DNA of 64,000 nt, from the NCBI GenBank assembly GCA_004005435.1, contig RZWH01000003.1, forward strand, positions 620,001 to 684,000, read 5' to 3'. Under the pieces are notes generated by a model. It saw only the letters and a list, made by a program, of their open reading frames with translations, searched no databases and was not told the DNA's origin. The stretch is from Rhodobacteraceae bacterium CCMM004. Its GTDB lineage: Bacteria; Pseudomonadota; Alphaproteobacteria; Rhodobacterales; Rhodobacteraceae. The number at the start of each line of letters is the position of its first letter. The stretch's first letter is position 1. The translations under genes were made by a program, and so were the position numbers. Shown here piece after piece: positions 56,560-64,000 of the stretch.

Positions 56560-56666
56560 CTCCCCTCCCCCTTCATCTTGGTCGAAATACCCCGGGGAGC
56601 GCGAGGGGCTGGCCCCTCGCATCCAGCCCAGGCCACCCATGCGACGGCCCCCGGCCCCGGGCGTGC

Positions 56667-56719
56667 GGGACGGCGGGCGGGGCGTCGCGCGTCAGCGCGC
56701 GCGTCCGTCCCGCCGTCCC
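56667..56719 (-). terminator. Hairpin after dctP
   Basis: GGGACGGCGGG and CCCGCCGTCCC form a perfect eleven-base stem; the loop is GC-rich and folds further. It begins 11 bases after the dctP stop. In TRAP operons such hairpins favour production of the binding protein over the permease; that role is inferred. Confidence 0.5.
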
Positions 56720-56729
56720 AGGGTCCGCC

Positions 56730-57740
56730 TCACATGGAGGCGTTGATCTCCTGCGCCGCGGCGATGTTGTCGGCGCCGACGTCGCCCTCGAACTGCTCCC
56801 ACACAGGCTTCATCGCGTCGACCCAGGCCTGGCGCTGTTCGGCGGTCAGCTGACGAATCTCGCCGCCGGCGTCGACGATGGCCTGCTTGGCCTCCTCGTT
56901 GACGGCAAAGCTCTCGCCGTTGCGGGTCTCGGTGACCTCTCGCAGGATGGTGCCGAGCTGGTCGCGCACGCCCTCGTCCAGGCTCTCCCACCAGTCGACG
57001 CCGGTGACGACGAGATAGTCGATGATGCCGTGGTTGGTCTCGGTGATGCCGTCCTGCACCTCAAAGAACTTCTGCCCGTAGATGTTGGACCAGGTGTTCT
57101 CCTGCCCGTCGACGACGCCGGTTTGCAGCGCGCCGTAGACCTCCGAAAACGCCATGGGCTGCGGGCTGGCGCCCAGCGCCTCCATCTGCGCCACCAACAC
57201 GTCCGAGGGCTGCACCCGGAACTTCAGGCCCTGGGCGTCCTCGGGCATCAGGAGCGGCGTGTTGGCCGAGAACTGCTTCATCCCGTTGTGCCAGAACTCC
57301 AGCCCCAAAAGGCCCCGGCGCATCATCGATTCCTTCATCGCCTGCCCGGTCTCGGAGGTCTGGAAGGCGTCGACCGCGTCGATGTTCTTGAACATGAACG
57401 GCAGGTCGAAGAGGCGGAACTCCTTGGTGAACGCCTCGAACTTGGACAGCGAGGGGGCCGCCATCTGGACGTCGCCCTGGAGCATCGCCTCCAGCACCTG
57501 GTCGTCGTTGTAGAGGGTCGAGTTCGGGAACACCTCCATGCAGGCGGTGCCGTTCATCTCGGCGTTGACCCGCTCCATCAGCAGGCTCGCCGCGATCCCC
57601 TTGGGGTGGCGGTCCGAGTTGGTGACGTGGCTGAACTTGACGACGATCTCACCGTCGTCGCAGCCAGTCTCGCCGGTCTCGGCCAGGGCAGCCCCGGCGG
57701 TCAGCAGGGCGACGGTGGCGGTTGCGGTCAGGAACTTCAT
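56730..57740 (-). CDS. dctP: TRAP dicarboxylate-binding protein
   Basis: 336 aa. Signal peptide (MKFLTATATVALLTAGAALAE). DctP features: VVKFSHVTNSDRHPKG, GLKFRVQPSDVLVAQMEALGASPQPMAFSEVYGALQTGVVDGQENTW, with the conserved Arg (KFRVQ) that holds the carboxylate. It delivers C4-dicarboxylates such as malate or succinate, judging by the DctB/DctD pair beside it. GGGAGGA precedes the ATG at 57740. Confidence 0.93.
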   Translation of the reverse strand: MKFLTATATVALLTAGAALAETGETGCDDGEIVVKFSHVTNSDRHPKGIAASLLMERVNAEMNGTACMEVFPNSTLYNDDQVLEAMLQGDVQMAAPSLSKFEAFTKEFRLFDLPFMFKNIDAVDAFQTSETGQAMKESMMRRGLLGLEFWHNGMKQFSANTPLLMPEDAQGLKFRVQPSDVLVAQMEALGASPQPMAFSEVYGALQTGVVDGQENTWSNIYGQKFFEVQDGITETNHGIIDYLVVTGVDWWESLDEGVRDQLGTILREVTETRNGESFAVNEEAKQAIVDAGGEIRQLTAEQRQAWVDAMKPVWEQFEGDVGADNIAAAQEINASM

Positions 57741-57948
57741 GATGGTCCTCCCAAGAACTTGCATCTCGTGCGGAGCCTCCCCGGCTCCGGCGCCGCATCG
57801 GGATCGAGCGGTCGCGGATCAGAACACACGAAACCGTGACACCGCTCAAGGCCGCAGTTCGGGTCGCCGGTGCACTCGCTGAAAACGGCTCTATATCAAG
57901 GCATTGAGGCTATGCCTTCATGTTCTTTTGGAAGTGTTCGCCGCAAAC

Positions 57949-57999
57949 TGGGTGGATCGCCGCACAGGGGCTAGCGATAACTGTGTGGATTTCCGCACA
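57949..57999. promoter_or_regulatory. Two tandem palindromic sites (putative DctD UAS) upstream of dctP
   Basis: TGTGTGGATTTCCGCACA at 57982-57999 is an almost perfect 18-base palindrome. TGGGTGGATCGCCGCACA at 57949-57966 is a weaker copy. Their centres are 33 bases apart, about three helical turns. They lie about 210-260 bases before dctP, where DctD-type activators bind, and resemble the palindromic DctD sites known from rhizobia. I see no TGGCAC-N5-TTGC type sigma-54 promoter downstream of them. Confidence 0.65.
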
Positions 58000-58013
58000 G
58001 CGCTGTCCGGGGC

Positions 58014-59237
58014 CTAGCCGCGGAACTCGTCGGGTCGCACCCCGTGCTTGGCGCACTTGTCGTAGAACGTTTTCCTGGGCAGCTTCAGTCGCCGGGCCGC
58101 CTCGGTCGCGTGCCCGTCCGCGCGTTTCAGCGCGGCGACCAGCAGCGACCGCTCGATCCGGGCCATCTGCTCCACGAGGCCCAGCTCCTGGGCGTCCTCC
58201 TCACCCAGGCCCATGGCAAACCGCATCGCGGCGTTCATCAGCGCGCGGGCGTTGCCGGGCCAATCCTGTGCCATCAGCCGGGCGACCACGTCGGCGGTGA
58301 TCTCGGGCACCTCCAGCGCGGCCTGGTCGCAGGCCTGGCGGACGTAGTGGCGAAACAGGACCGGGATGTCCTCGGGCCGCTCCTTGAGCGCCGGGATGCG
58401 CACCCGCATCAGGTCCAACCGATAGTAGAGGTCGGCCGCGAAGCGCCCCGCCTCGACTTCGGCCGTCAGGTCGCGGGTGGTGCCGGCGATCACGCGGGCG
58501 CCCGGGCGATTCTCCAGACAGTCGAGGAGCGCGAACTGCGCTGCCGGTTCCAGACCCGCGACCTCGTCGAGAAACAGCGTTCCGCCCTGGGCGGCGGCAA
58601 AGGCCCGGCCCAGCGCCTCTGCCGTCACCGCCGCCGCCGCGAGCCGCTGGAACGGCCGCTGCGCCGCACCCGACAGGAGGTGGATCACCTCGGCCACCTT
58701 GGCCGTGCCGACGCCCGGCGCACCGGTCACCAGCACCTCGGCCGAGGTCCGCGCGACCGCGCGCACCCGGTCCCGCAGGGCGGCGGCCTGCGGGCTCTCG
58801 CCGTAGATCAGCCGCGCCGCGGCGTCCCCCGATTCCACCGCCCTCTTGAGCCGCCGGTTCTCCAGCACCAGCGCCCGGGTCTTGAGCGCCTTCTCCACCA
58901 CGGCGATGAACTCGGACGCCGCGCAGGGCTTTTCCAGGAAATCGAAGGCGCCCGCCGTCATCCCCCGCACCGCCATCGGCACATCGCCTTCGCCGGTCAG
59001 CAGGATCACCGGCAGGTCGGGGTCGACCGCCTGAGCATGGGCCAGGAGCGCAAAGCCGTCCTTGCCCGGCATCCGAATGTCGCTGACCACCACCCCGTCG
59101 AAATCCCGGGAGATTCGGTCCTTGGCGGCCACGAAACTGCCCGCGGTCAGCGGCGTCAGATCGGCCAGCTCGAGCGTCTGCGCCAGCGCCGCGCGCACCT
59201 CGGGCTCGTCCTCGACCAGGAGCACCCGGCGGGTCAC
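58014..59237 (-). CDS. dctD: C4-dicarboxylate response regulator DctD with degenerate AAA+ domain
   Basis: 407 aa. Receiver domain with phosphoacceptor D53, an AAA+ domain and a Fis-type HTH (GHATEAARRLKLPRKTFYDK). The Walker A reads GAPGVGTAK (172-180) with T in place of the ATP-binding Lys, and the segment RPFQRLAAAAVTAEALGRAF has no GAFTGA loop. Walker B (GGTLFLDEVAGL) is kept. It probably cannot hydrolyse ATP or open sigma-54 complexes, and may activate dctP through the upstream palindromes by another polymerase. The start overlaps dctB by four bases. Confidence 0.9.
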   Translation of the reverse strand: MTRRVLLVEDEPEVRAALAQTLELADLTPLTAGSFVAAKDRISRDFDGVVVSDIRMPGKDGFALLAHAQAVDPDLPVILLTGEGDVPMAVRGMTAGAFDFLEKPCAASEFIAVVEKALKTRALVLENRRLKRAVESGDAAARLIYGESPQAAALRDRVRAVARTSAEVLVTGAPGVGTAKVAEVIHLLSGAAQRPFQRLAAAAVTAEALGRAFAAAQGGTLFLDEVAGLEPAAQFALLDCLENRPGARVIAGTTRDLTAEVEAGRFAADLYYRLDLMRVRIPALKERPEDIPVLFRHYVRQACDQAALEVPEITADVVARLMAQDWPGNARALMNAAMRFAMGLGEEDAQELGLVEQMARIERSLLVAALKRADGHATEAARRLKLPRKTFYDKCAKHGVRPDEFRG

Positions 59238-61018
59238 GCCGCCGCCTCGCGCACGGCCGGTTGCAGATCGACGACAAAGACGGCCCCGCCGCCCGGCGCA
59301 TTCTCGCCCCGGATCTCACCTCCGAAGCTCTGGATCAGGCCATAGGAGATCGACAGCCCCAAGCCCATGCCCTCGGACCGGCCCACCTCTTTGGTGGTGT
59401 AGAACGGATCGAAGATGCGGTCAGGATCGGCGATGCCCGGCCCGGTGTCCCGCACCGTCAGGCGCACCGGATCGCCCGGCGCCAGAGCGACGCGGACGCG
59501 GCGGCGGGCGGCGGTCTCGGTGGCGTCGATGGCGTTGGCCACGAGGTTCAGCACCACCTGTTGCAGGCGCACCTCGCCGCCGCGGACCCAGATCGGGGCG
59601 TCGGGCGGGGTCCAGTCCAGCGTCGCGCCCGCCTGCGCCGCGCGCGGCGCCGCCATCTCCAGCGCCGCCGCGACCACCGCGACCAGGTCCACGTCCGACA
59701 CGCCTTCGCGCTCCTGCCGGGCAAAGGCGCGCAGGTTCTTGATGATCCGGCCCATCCGCCGCGCCATTTCGGCGATGCGGTCGAGGTTGTCGCGCGCCAC
59801 CTGCGGTTGGCCGCGGTCGATGAAGGCCGCGCCGTTCTCGGCAAAGCTGCGGATCGCCATGAGCGGCTGGTTCAGCTCGTGGCTGATCCCCGCCGACATC
59901 TGGCCCAGCGCGCTGAGCTTGCCTGCCTGAACCAGACCCGCCTGGGCGGCGGTCAGGGCGGTCTGCGCCTCTTCGCGCTCGGCCACCTCGCGGCGCAGAT
60001 CGGCGTTGGCCGCGCGCAGGGCCCGCGTGCGCTCGGCCACCCGCGCCTCCAGGCGGGCGTTGGCGGCCGCCTCGATGGCCAGGCGGTCGGAGAGACGCCG
60101 CCGCCGTTCCGACGCCAGGAACAACGCTGCACCGAAGACCAGGCACACCGCCGCCGCCGCCACCGCCTGCAACCCTGCGATCCGCGCCGCCGGGGCCACG
60201 TCCAAGAGCACCTCGCCGGTCATCCCGATCACCGGCAAGGGCAGCGTCAGGTGCAGCGCCCGCTGCGGCAGGTAGCGCCCGGCATCGATGCGCCAGACCT
60301 CGTGGCGCCCGTGGAACGACGGCACCACGTCGAAGAAGGGGCGCAGGTCGCCCTCCGCATAACCGTGGCCGGGGCCGACCGCGCCGGTGCCGCGGCGCCG
60401 CAGCAGGAGCTCGCCCCGGTTGGTGACGAACACCACGCCGGCCGTGTCGGTGAAGAACAGAGCCTCCGGCGCCCCGCGCCACGCCGCCTCCACCCGCCAG
60501 AGGTCGACGTCCACCAGGACCGCGCCGCGGATGCCGCCCCCGGGTCCGAAGACCGGCGCGGCGAACTGGTAGACCCGTCCGCCGACGCCGCCGCCCAGCC
60601 GGTGGTCGGCGCCCAGCGCCCCCTGCAACGCCCGGTCCAGGGCGGGTCCGGCGGCGCTCTGCCGCGTCCCCTGGGCCGAGGCCAGGACGTGCCCGTCGGC
60701 GGCGGCGAGGGCCAGGTCGTGCGACCCGGTCTTGTCGGCCACGTCGAGGAGCAGCGCCGCCGCCGCCCGCGTGTCCGCCGCCCCCTCGGCCAGGGCGGCC
60801 AACACCGGGTGGTCGGCCAGGAGCACCGCCAGCTCGCGGTATTGCTGGAGCTGGCTCACCAGGCGGTCGCCCGCAAGGCTGAGGTCGCCGCGCCCGCGCT
60901 CTTCCAGCCGGTCGAGCGCGCTGAGCCAGCTCCACCACCATACCCCGGCGGCGACCGCGGCCACCGCCGTGAAAAAGGCCGCCACCGCCCAGCCCCGTGC
61001 CCTCTTGTGCCCGTCCAT
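59234..61018 (-). CDS. dctB: C4-dicarboxylate sensor kinase DctB
   Basis: 594 aa. Two membrane segments (about 10-30 and about 275-295) enclose a periplasmic double-PAS-like sensor (GGRVYQFAAPVFGPGGGIRG). A coiled coil (EARVAERTRALRAANADLRRE) leads to HisKA with SAGISHELNQPLMAIRSF and a HATPase domain (N box VLNLVANAIDATET, G box GMGLGLSISYGLI). It phosphorylates DctD in response to dicarboxylates. It is first in the gene group. Confidence 0.93.
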   Translation of the reverse strand: MDGHKRARGWAVAAFFTAVAAVAAGVWWWSWLSALDRLEERGRGDLSLAGDRLVSQLQQYRELAVLLADHPVLAALAEGAADTRAAAALLLDVADKTGSHDLALAAADGHVLASAQGTRQSAAGPALDRALQGALGADHRLGGGVGGRVYQFAAPVFGPGGGIRGAVLVDVDLWRVEAAWRGAPEALFFTDTAGVVFVTNRGELLLRRRGTGAVGPGHGYAEGDLRPFFDVVPSFHGRHEVWRIDAGRYLPQRALHLTLPLPVIGMTGEVLLDVAPAARIAGLQAVAAAAVCLVFGAALFLASERRRRLSDRLAIEAAANARLEARVAERTRALRAANADLRREVAEREEAQTALTAAQAGLVQAGKLSALGQMSAGISHELNQPLMAIRSFAENGAAFIDRGQPQVARDNLDRIAEMARRMGRIIKNLRAFARQEREGVSDVDLVAVVAAALEMAAPRAAQAGATLDWTPPDAPIWVRGGEVRLQQVVLNLVANAIDATETAARRRVRVALAPGDPVRLTVRDTGPGIADPDRIFDPFYTTKEVGRSEGMGLGLSISYGLIQSFGGEIRGENAPGGGAVFVVDLQPAVREAAA

Positions 61019-61099
61019 GGTCGGATCCTAGTGCAGGACGCCCGCCGGATGAAACGGATTTGACGCCAGACCGCGGGCCCCACATGGCCCCCGCGCGCC

Positions 61100-61870
61100 A
61101 CCGTCCCCGCTCGGAGACGAGGGAAGGGCCGTCCCGCCGGGGCTTCGGTCGAGCGGGGCGTGATGGCTCCACACGCCTCGGCACCGCGCCGGTTGCATCT
61201 CCCTAGGGGAGTAGGACGGCGCTGCCCGGCGGTGCCCGCAGGCGGGGCATGGGGTCTGGACATGGCCATGAAATCCCCGCGCCTCCACCGGTCCCGCGAC
61301 CGTGCGAGGAGCCGCGCCGTCCCGCCGGGGCGCGGTCCGTCGGCGCACGCCCGACCCAGAAGCACCCACGCCGCGGCGGCCGCTCCGTCCTCGCCAACAG
61401 CGCCGCCCCAGGGGGGGCGAGACGGCGCCGCCCGGCGTGCCGCCGGGCGGTGCGTGGGGACTGGAAACGGGTCATGAAGACCCGGCACCCTACCGATCCC
61501 CCAACCGTGCAGAGAGCGGCAGCGTCCCGCCGGGGCGCGGTCCGTCGGCGCACGCCCGACCCAGAAGCACCCACGCCGCGGCGGCCGCTCCGTCCTCGCC
61601 AACAGCGCCGCCCCAGGGGGGCGAGACGGCACCGCCCGGCGAGCCGCCGGGCGGTGCGTGGGGACTGGAAACGGGTCATGAAGACCCGGCACCCTACCGA
61701 TCCCCCGACCGTGCAGAGAGCGGCAGCGTCCCGCCGGGGCGCGGTTGGGCGGCGAGTGGCGGTTCCAACAGCGGCGTCGCCGCAGCGGCCCAACCGCCAT
61801 CGCCCCAAAGCACCGCCCCGGGTGGCGAGACGGCGATGCCCGCCGGTCGGGGCGCGGGGGATGGGCGCAT
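61100..61870 (+). repeat. Tandem array of the GC-rich element
   Basis: About four units lie in the 927 non-coding bases between divergent dctB and the P450 gene. CCCGCCGGGGCGCGG recurs at 61321, 61526 and 61730, giving periods of 205 and 204 bases. The two inner units are nearly identical; the first (from about 61126) and the end of the last are diverged. Each unit contains the element ends plus a spacer (GGACTGGAAACGGGTCATGA, GACCCGGCACCCTACCGATC). The remainder of the gap (61019-61100 and 61870-61945) shows no gene. Confidence 0.8.
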
Positions 61871-61945
61871 CGAGAAGATGTCCACCCTGCCGGGCGTGGC
61901 GGGCGGCCCCTTCCCCACCGCGCCGCGGGGCGCTACCCCTGGCCC

Positions 61946-63103
61946 ATGCAGCGCATTGCTCAGTCGCCCACCGATCCCGCCTTCGTCCAGGATCCCTACC
62001 CCTTCTACCATCGCGCCCGCGCCCTGGGTGACATCGTGTGGTGGGAGGACTACGACCTCCCCGTCGCGACCAGCCACGCGGCTGTCTCGGCGCTGTTGCG
62101 CGACCGTCGGCTGGGCCGTGCCGCGCCGCCGGGCCGCGGCCCCCGCCCAACCCCGCACACCGCCGCCTTCTACGCCATCGAGGCGCACTCGATGCTGGAG
62201 CTGGAACCGCCGCGCCACACCCGCCTAAGGGGTCTGGTACTGCGCGCATTCACCTCCGCGCGCATCGCCGGGCTGGAGGACGGCATCCGCGCCCTCTGCC
62301 ACGACCTGATCGACCGCTTGCCCGCGGGTGGCGGCGACCTCCTGCCGCTCTACTGCCGACCCCTGCCGGTGATCGTCATCGCCCGCCTCCTGGGCGTGCC
62401 CGAGGACATGGCCGACCGCCTCCTGAGCTGGTCGAACGCCATGGTGGGGATGTATCAGGCCGGGCGCAGCCATGCCGACGAGGTCGCCGCGGGCGCGGCC
62501 GCCGCCGCCTTCGCCGATTTCCTCGGCCGCCACATCGACGCGCGCCGCCGCCGCCCCGGCGCGGCGCTGATCGACGACCTGATCGCGGCGCGGGACTCAG
62601 GCGACCGGCTGAGCCCGGAGGAGTTGGTGGCGACCTGCATCCTGCTCTTGAACGCCGGTCACGAGGCGACGGTGCACACCATGGGCAACGGCATCGCGGC
62701 GCTCCTGACCCATGGCGGGGCCACCGCCGCGACGGTGGAGGAGATCCTGCGCCACGACCCGCCGCTGCATCTCTTCGACCGCTGGGTCTATGAGGAGGCG
62801 ACGCTGTTCGGCCACCGCTTTGCGCCCGGGGACCGGGTGGGGCTGCTATTGGCCGCCGCGGGGCGCGATCCGGCGCGGTTCCCCGATCCCGACCGCTTCG
62901 ACCCCGCACGCCCGCCGGGGCCGCACCAGGCCTTCGGGGCGGGGCTGCATTTCTGCGTCGGCGCGCCGCTCGCGCGGCTGGAGTTGCAGATCGCGCTGCC
63001 CCTCCTCTTCGAGCGCCGCCCCGGCCTGGCCGTGGCCGCACCGCCCCGCTACGCCGACATCTACCACTTCCACGGCCTCGGCGCGCTGCACTGCACCTGG
63101 TGA
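61946..63103 (+). CDS. Cytochrome P450
   Basis: 385 aa. I-helix motif LLNAGHEATVHTMGNG (about 235-249), ExxR at E266-R269 (EEILR) and the heme-binding loop FGAGLHFCVG with Cys337 are intact. It is a soluble bacterial monooxygenase that needs a ferredoxin and reductase; none is encoded here. The substrate is unknown. ATG 61946 is chosen by alignment of the N-terminus (DPAFVQDPYPFYHRARALG). It lies just after the repeat array. Confidence 0.9.
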   Translation: MQRIAQSPTDPAFVQDPYPFYHRARALGDIVWWEDYDLPVATSHAAVSALLRDRRLGRAAPPGRGPRPTPHTAAFYAIEAHSMLELEPPRHTRLRGLVLRAFTSARIAGLEDGIRALCHDLIDRLPAGGGDLLPLYCRPLPVIVIARLLGVPEDMADRLLSWSNAMVGMYQAGRSHADEVAAGAAAAAFADFLGRHIDARRRRPGAALIDDLIAARDSGDRLSPEELVATCILLLNAGHEATVHTMGNGIAALLTHGGATAATVEEILRHDPPLHLFDRWVYEEATLFGHRFAPGDRVGLLLAAAGRDPARFPDPDRFDPARPPGPHQAFGAGLHFCVGAPLARLELQIALPLLFERRPGLAVAAPPRYADIYHFHGLGALHCTW

Positions 63104-63118
63104 GGCGCCGGCCCCCGC

Positions 63119-63580
63119 TCAGATCGGCAGCTCGGTGGAGTACTTCAGCTCTTCCATCGACAACAGCGCCGTGACGTTGTGGATGCGCACCTCGGCGATC
63201 AGCGCCTGATAGAACGCGTCGTAGGCGCGGGCATTCGGCACCCTCACCTTGAGGATATAGTCGATGTCCCCGGCCAGGCGGTGCGCCTCCTGCACCTCGG
63301 GCCGGGCGCGCAAGGCCTCCAGAAACCGCCGCTGCCAGTCCGCCTCGTGCTCGGAGGTGCGGATCAGGACGAAGAAGCACGCCTCCAGCCCCAGCTTCTC
63401 GGGGTCGAGGATCGCCGTCTGCTGGCCGATCACCCCGGCCTCGCGCAGCTTGCGCAGGCGATTCCACACCGGCGTCTTGGACGAGCCCACCTCGCGCGCG
63501 ATTTCGTCGAGAGAGCGGTCCGCGTCACGCTGAACCGCGCGCAGGATTTTCCGGTCCATCTCGTCGATCCGAACGGTCAT
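63119..63580 (-). CDS. Lrp/AsnC-family regulator divergent from cysG
   Basis: 153 aa. HTH (SLDEIAREVGSSKTPVWNRLRKL, about 23-45) and AsnC/RAM domain (VQEAHRLAGDIDYILKV). In related genomes an AsnC-type gene at this position stands divergent from the sulfate-assimilation genes that start with cysG, so control of sulfur assimilation is inferred. It is convergent with the P450 gene. Confidence 0.88.
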   Translation of the reverse strand: MTVRIDEMDRKILRAVQRDADRSLDEIAREVGSSKTPVWNRLRKLREAGVIGQQTAILDPEKLGLEACFFVLIRTSEHEADWQRRFLEALRARPEVQEAHRLAGDIDYILKVRVPNARAYDAFYQALIAEVRIHNVTALLSMEELKYSTELPI

Positions 63581-63629
63581 CGCGCCCTCCTCAGCTCGTT
63601 ATGACGGATGTACAGGATTTCGCCGATCA

Positions 63630-63644
63630 GGAAAACGATTTTCC
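63630..63644. promoter_or_regulatory. Palindrome in the regulator/cysG divergent region
   Basis: GGAAAACGATTTTCC is a perfect palindrome with a three-base centre in a 146-base divergent gap. A related GGAATAC/TAGTTTCC pair lies at about 63673-63692. AT-rich spaced repeats of this kind suit an Lrp/AsnC operator. Confidence 0.45.
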
Positions 63645-63726
63645 CTATTCAGTTCCATGGGGGCGACATCGCCGGAATACTTTTCTAGTTTCCAACGCAG
63701 ACGCCGAGACAAGAGGCCCCCGTTCC

Positions 63727-64000
63727 ATGCGCCATTTCCCGATCTTTCTGGACCTCGCCGGGCGGCGCGTCGTCGTCTTCGGCGGCGGCGCGGCGGCTCT
63801 GGCCAAGCTGCGGCTGCTTCTCAAGACCGAGGCGCGGCTCACTGTTTTCGCGGCCGATCCCGACCCGCAGATCGCCGCTTGGGCCGCGGAGGGGCGGCTA
63901 CGGCTCGTCCGCCGCGAGGGCACGCCCGGCGACGCGCTCTGCGCCGTGCTGGCCTATGCCGCGACCGACGATCCGGCGGCCGACGTGCGGCTGGCGCGGA
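63727..64000 (+). CDS. cysG: Siroheme synthase, N-terminal part (cut by window end)
   Basis: About 91 codons seen. MRHFPIFLDLAGRRVVVFGGGAAALAKLRLLLKTEARL is the NAD-binding precorrin-2 dehydrogenase/ferrochelatase start of CysG. The methyltransferase part would lie beyond the window. It makes siroheme for sulfite and nitrite reductases. The ATG at 63727 is the conserved start. Confidence 0.88.
   Translation, partial: MRHFPIFLDLAGRRVVVFGGGAAALAKLRLLLKTEARLTVFAADPDPQIAAWAAEGRLRLVRREGTPGDALCAVLAYAATDDPAADVRLAR

Noticed and set aside
61100-61870. CRISPR-like array
   Set aside because: Units are about 205 bases and nearly identical throughout, with no short repeat/unique spacer pattern and no cas genes.
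61249-62228. Pro/Arg-rich frames of about 260-310 aa in the repeat array
   Set aside because: They only translate the tandem repeat and change sense between copies; no ribosome site or family.

Overview
The window is very GC-rich with G/C-dominated third codon positions, and its gene order points to an alphaproteobacterium of the Rhodobacterales (Roseobacter/Rhodobacter relatives). Markers are a dusB-ntrB-ntrC-ntrY-ntrX / trkA-trkH-hfq-hflX cluster, a fused ispDF followed by pgpA and cinA, a Coq10/RatA gene, DctB/DctD-TRAP transport, an Irr-type box and an AsnC regulator divergent from cysG. It reads as chromosome: there are no tRNA or rRNA genes, insertion sequences, prophage or CRISPR arrays that I can support. 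The species cannot be named from this.

Layout. 0-3.2 kb: zinc uptake, with znuA divergent from zur-znuC-znuB and Zur-like operators between them. 3.6-10.3 kb (minus strand): leucine catabolism (ivd, mccB, mccA), interrupted by a PIN-toxin/HTH-AbrB antitoxin pair, a DUF1622 membrane protein and a membrane-anchored nuclease; several of these genes overlap by four bases. 10.4-16.4 kb: an oligopeptide ABC transporter, oppABCDF. 16.5-19.1 kb: arginine catabolism (rocF, ocd) with a divergent Lrp-type regulator. 19.3-22 kb: thioesterase, enoyl-CoA hydratase family protein, DUF1801, LysE exporter. 22-26.6 kb: hflX, hfq, trkH, trkA. 26.8-30.0 kb (plus strand): a secreted caspase-fold/Sel1 protein flanked by two small lipoproteins, sitting where trkA would normally follow ntrX. 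30-38.2 kb: hydrolase, ntrX, ntrY, ntrC, ntrB, dusB. 38.3-40.4 kb: ispDF-pgpA-cinA.

40.6-50.5 kb: MmgE/PrpD, Coq10/RatA, hpt, a small membrane protein, cytochrome c', a diheme cytochrome c, a doubly frameshifted FAD monooxygenase, lipA, an HExxH protein, an HWE histidine kinase and katA. 50.5-54.4 kb: an SH3-like protein, a YbdK-type ligase and two valine-pathway genes (isobutyryl-CoA dehydrogenase and 3-hydroxyisobutyryl-CoA hydrolase). 54.4-61.0 kb (minus strand): dctB-dctD-dctP-dctQ-dctM, with two palindromic sites upstream of dctP. 61.0-61.9 kb: a GC-rich repeat array, then a cytochrome P450, an AsnC-type regulator and the start of cysG, cut by the window end.

The most interesting points are: (i) a family of about 140-bp GC-rich elements scattered in intergenic DNA, present in both orientations, once inside the opp operon and once as a tandem array with a 204-205 bp period; (ii) the caspase/lipoprotein module inserted into an otherwise conserved cluster; (iii) three response regulators of NtrC type that lack GAFTGA, including a DctD that also lacks the Walker A lysine although tandem DctD-like sites precede dctP; (iv) a toxin-antitoxin pair joined by four-base overlaps to a leucine-degradation gene. 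No new system is proven here; the caspase module is the best candidate.
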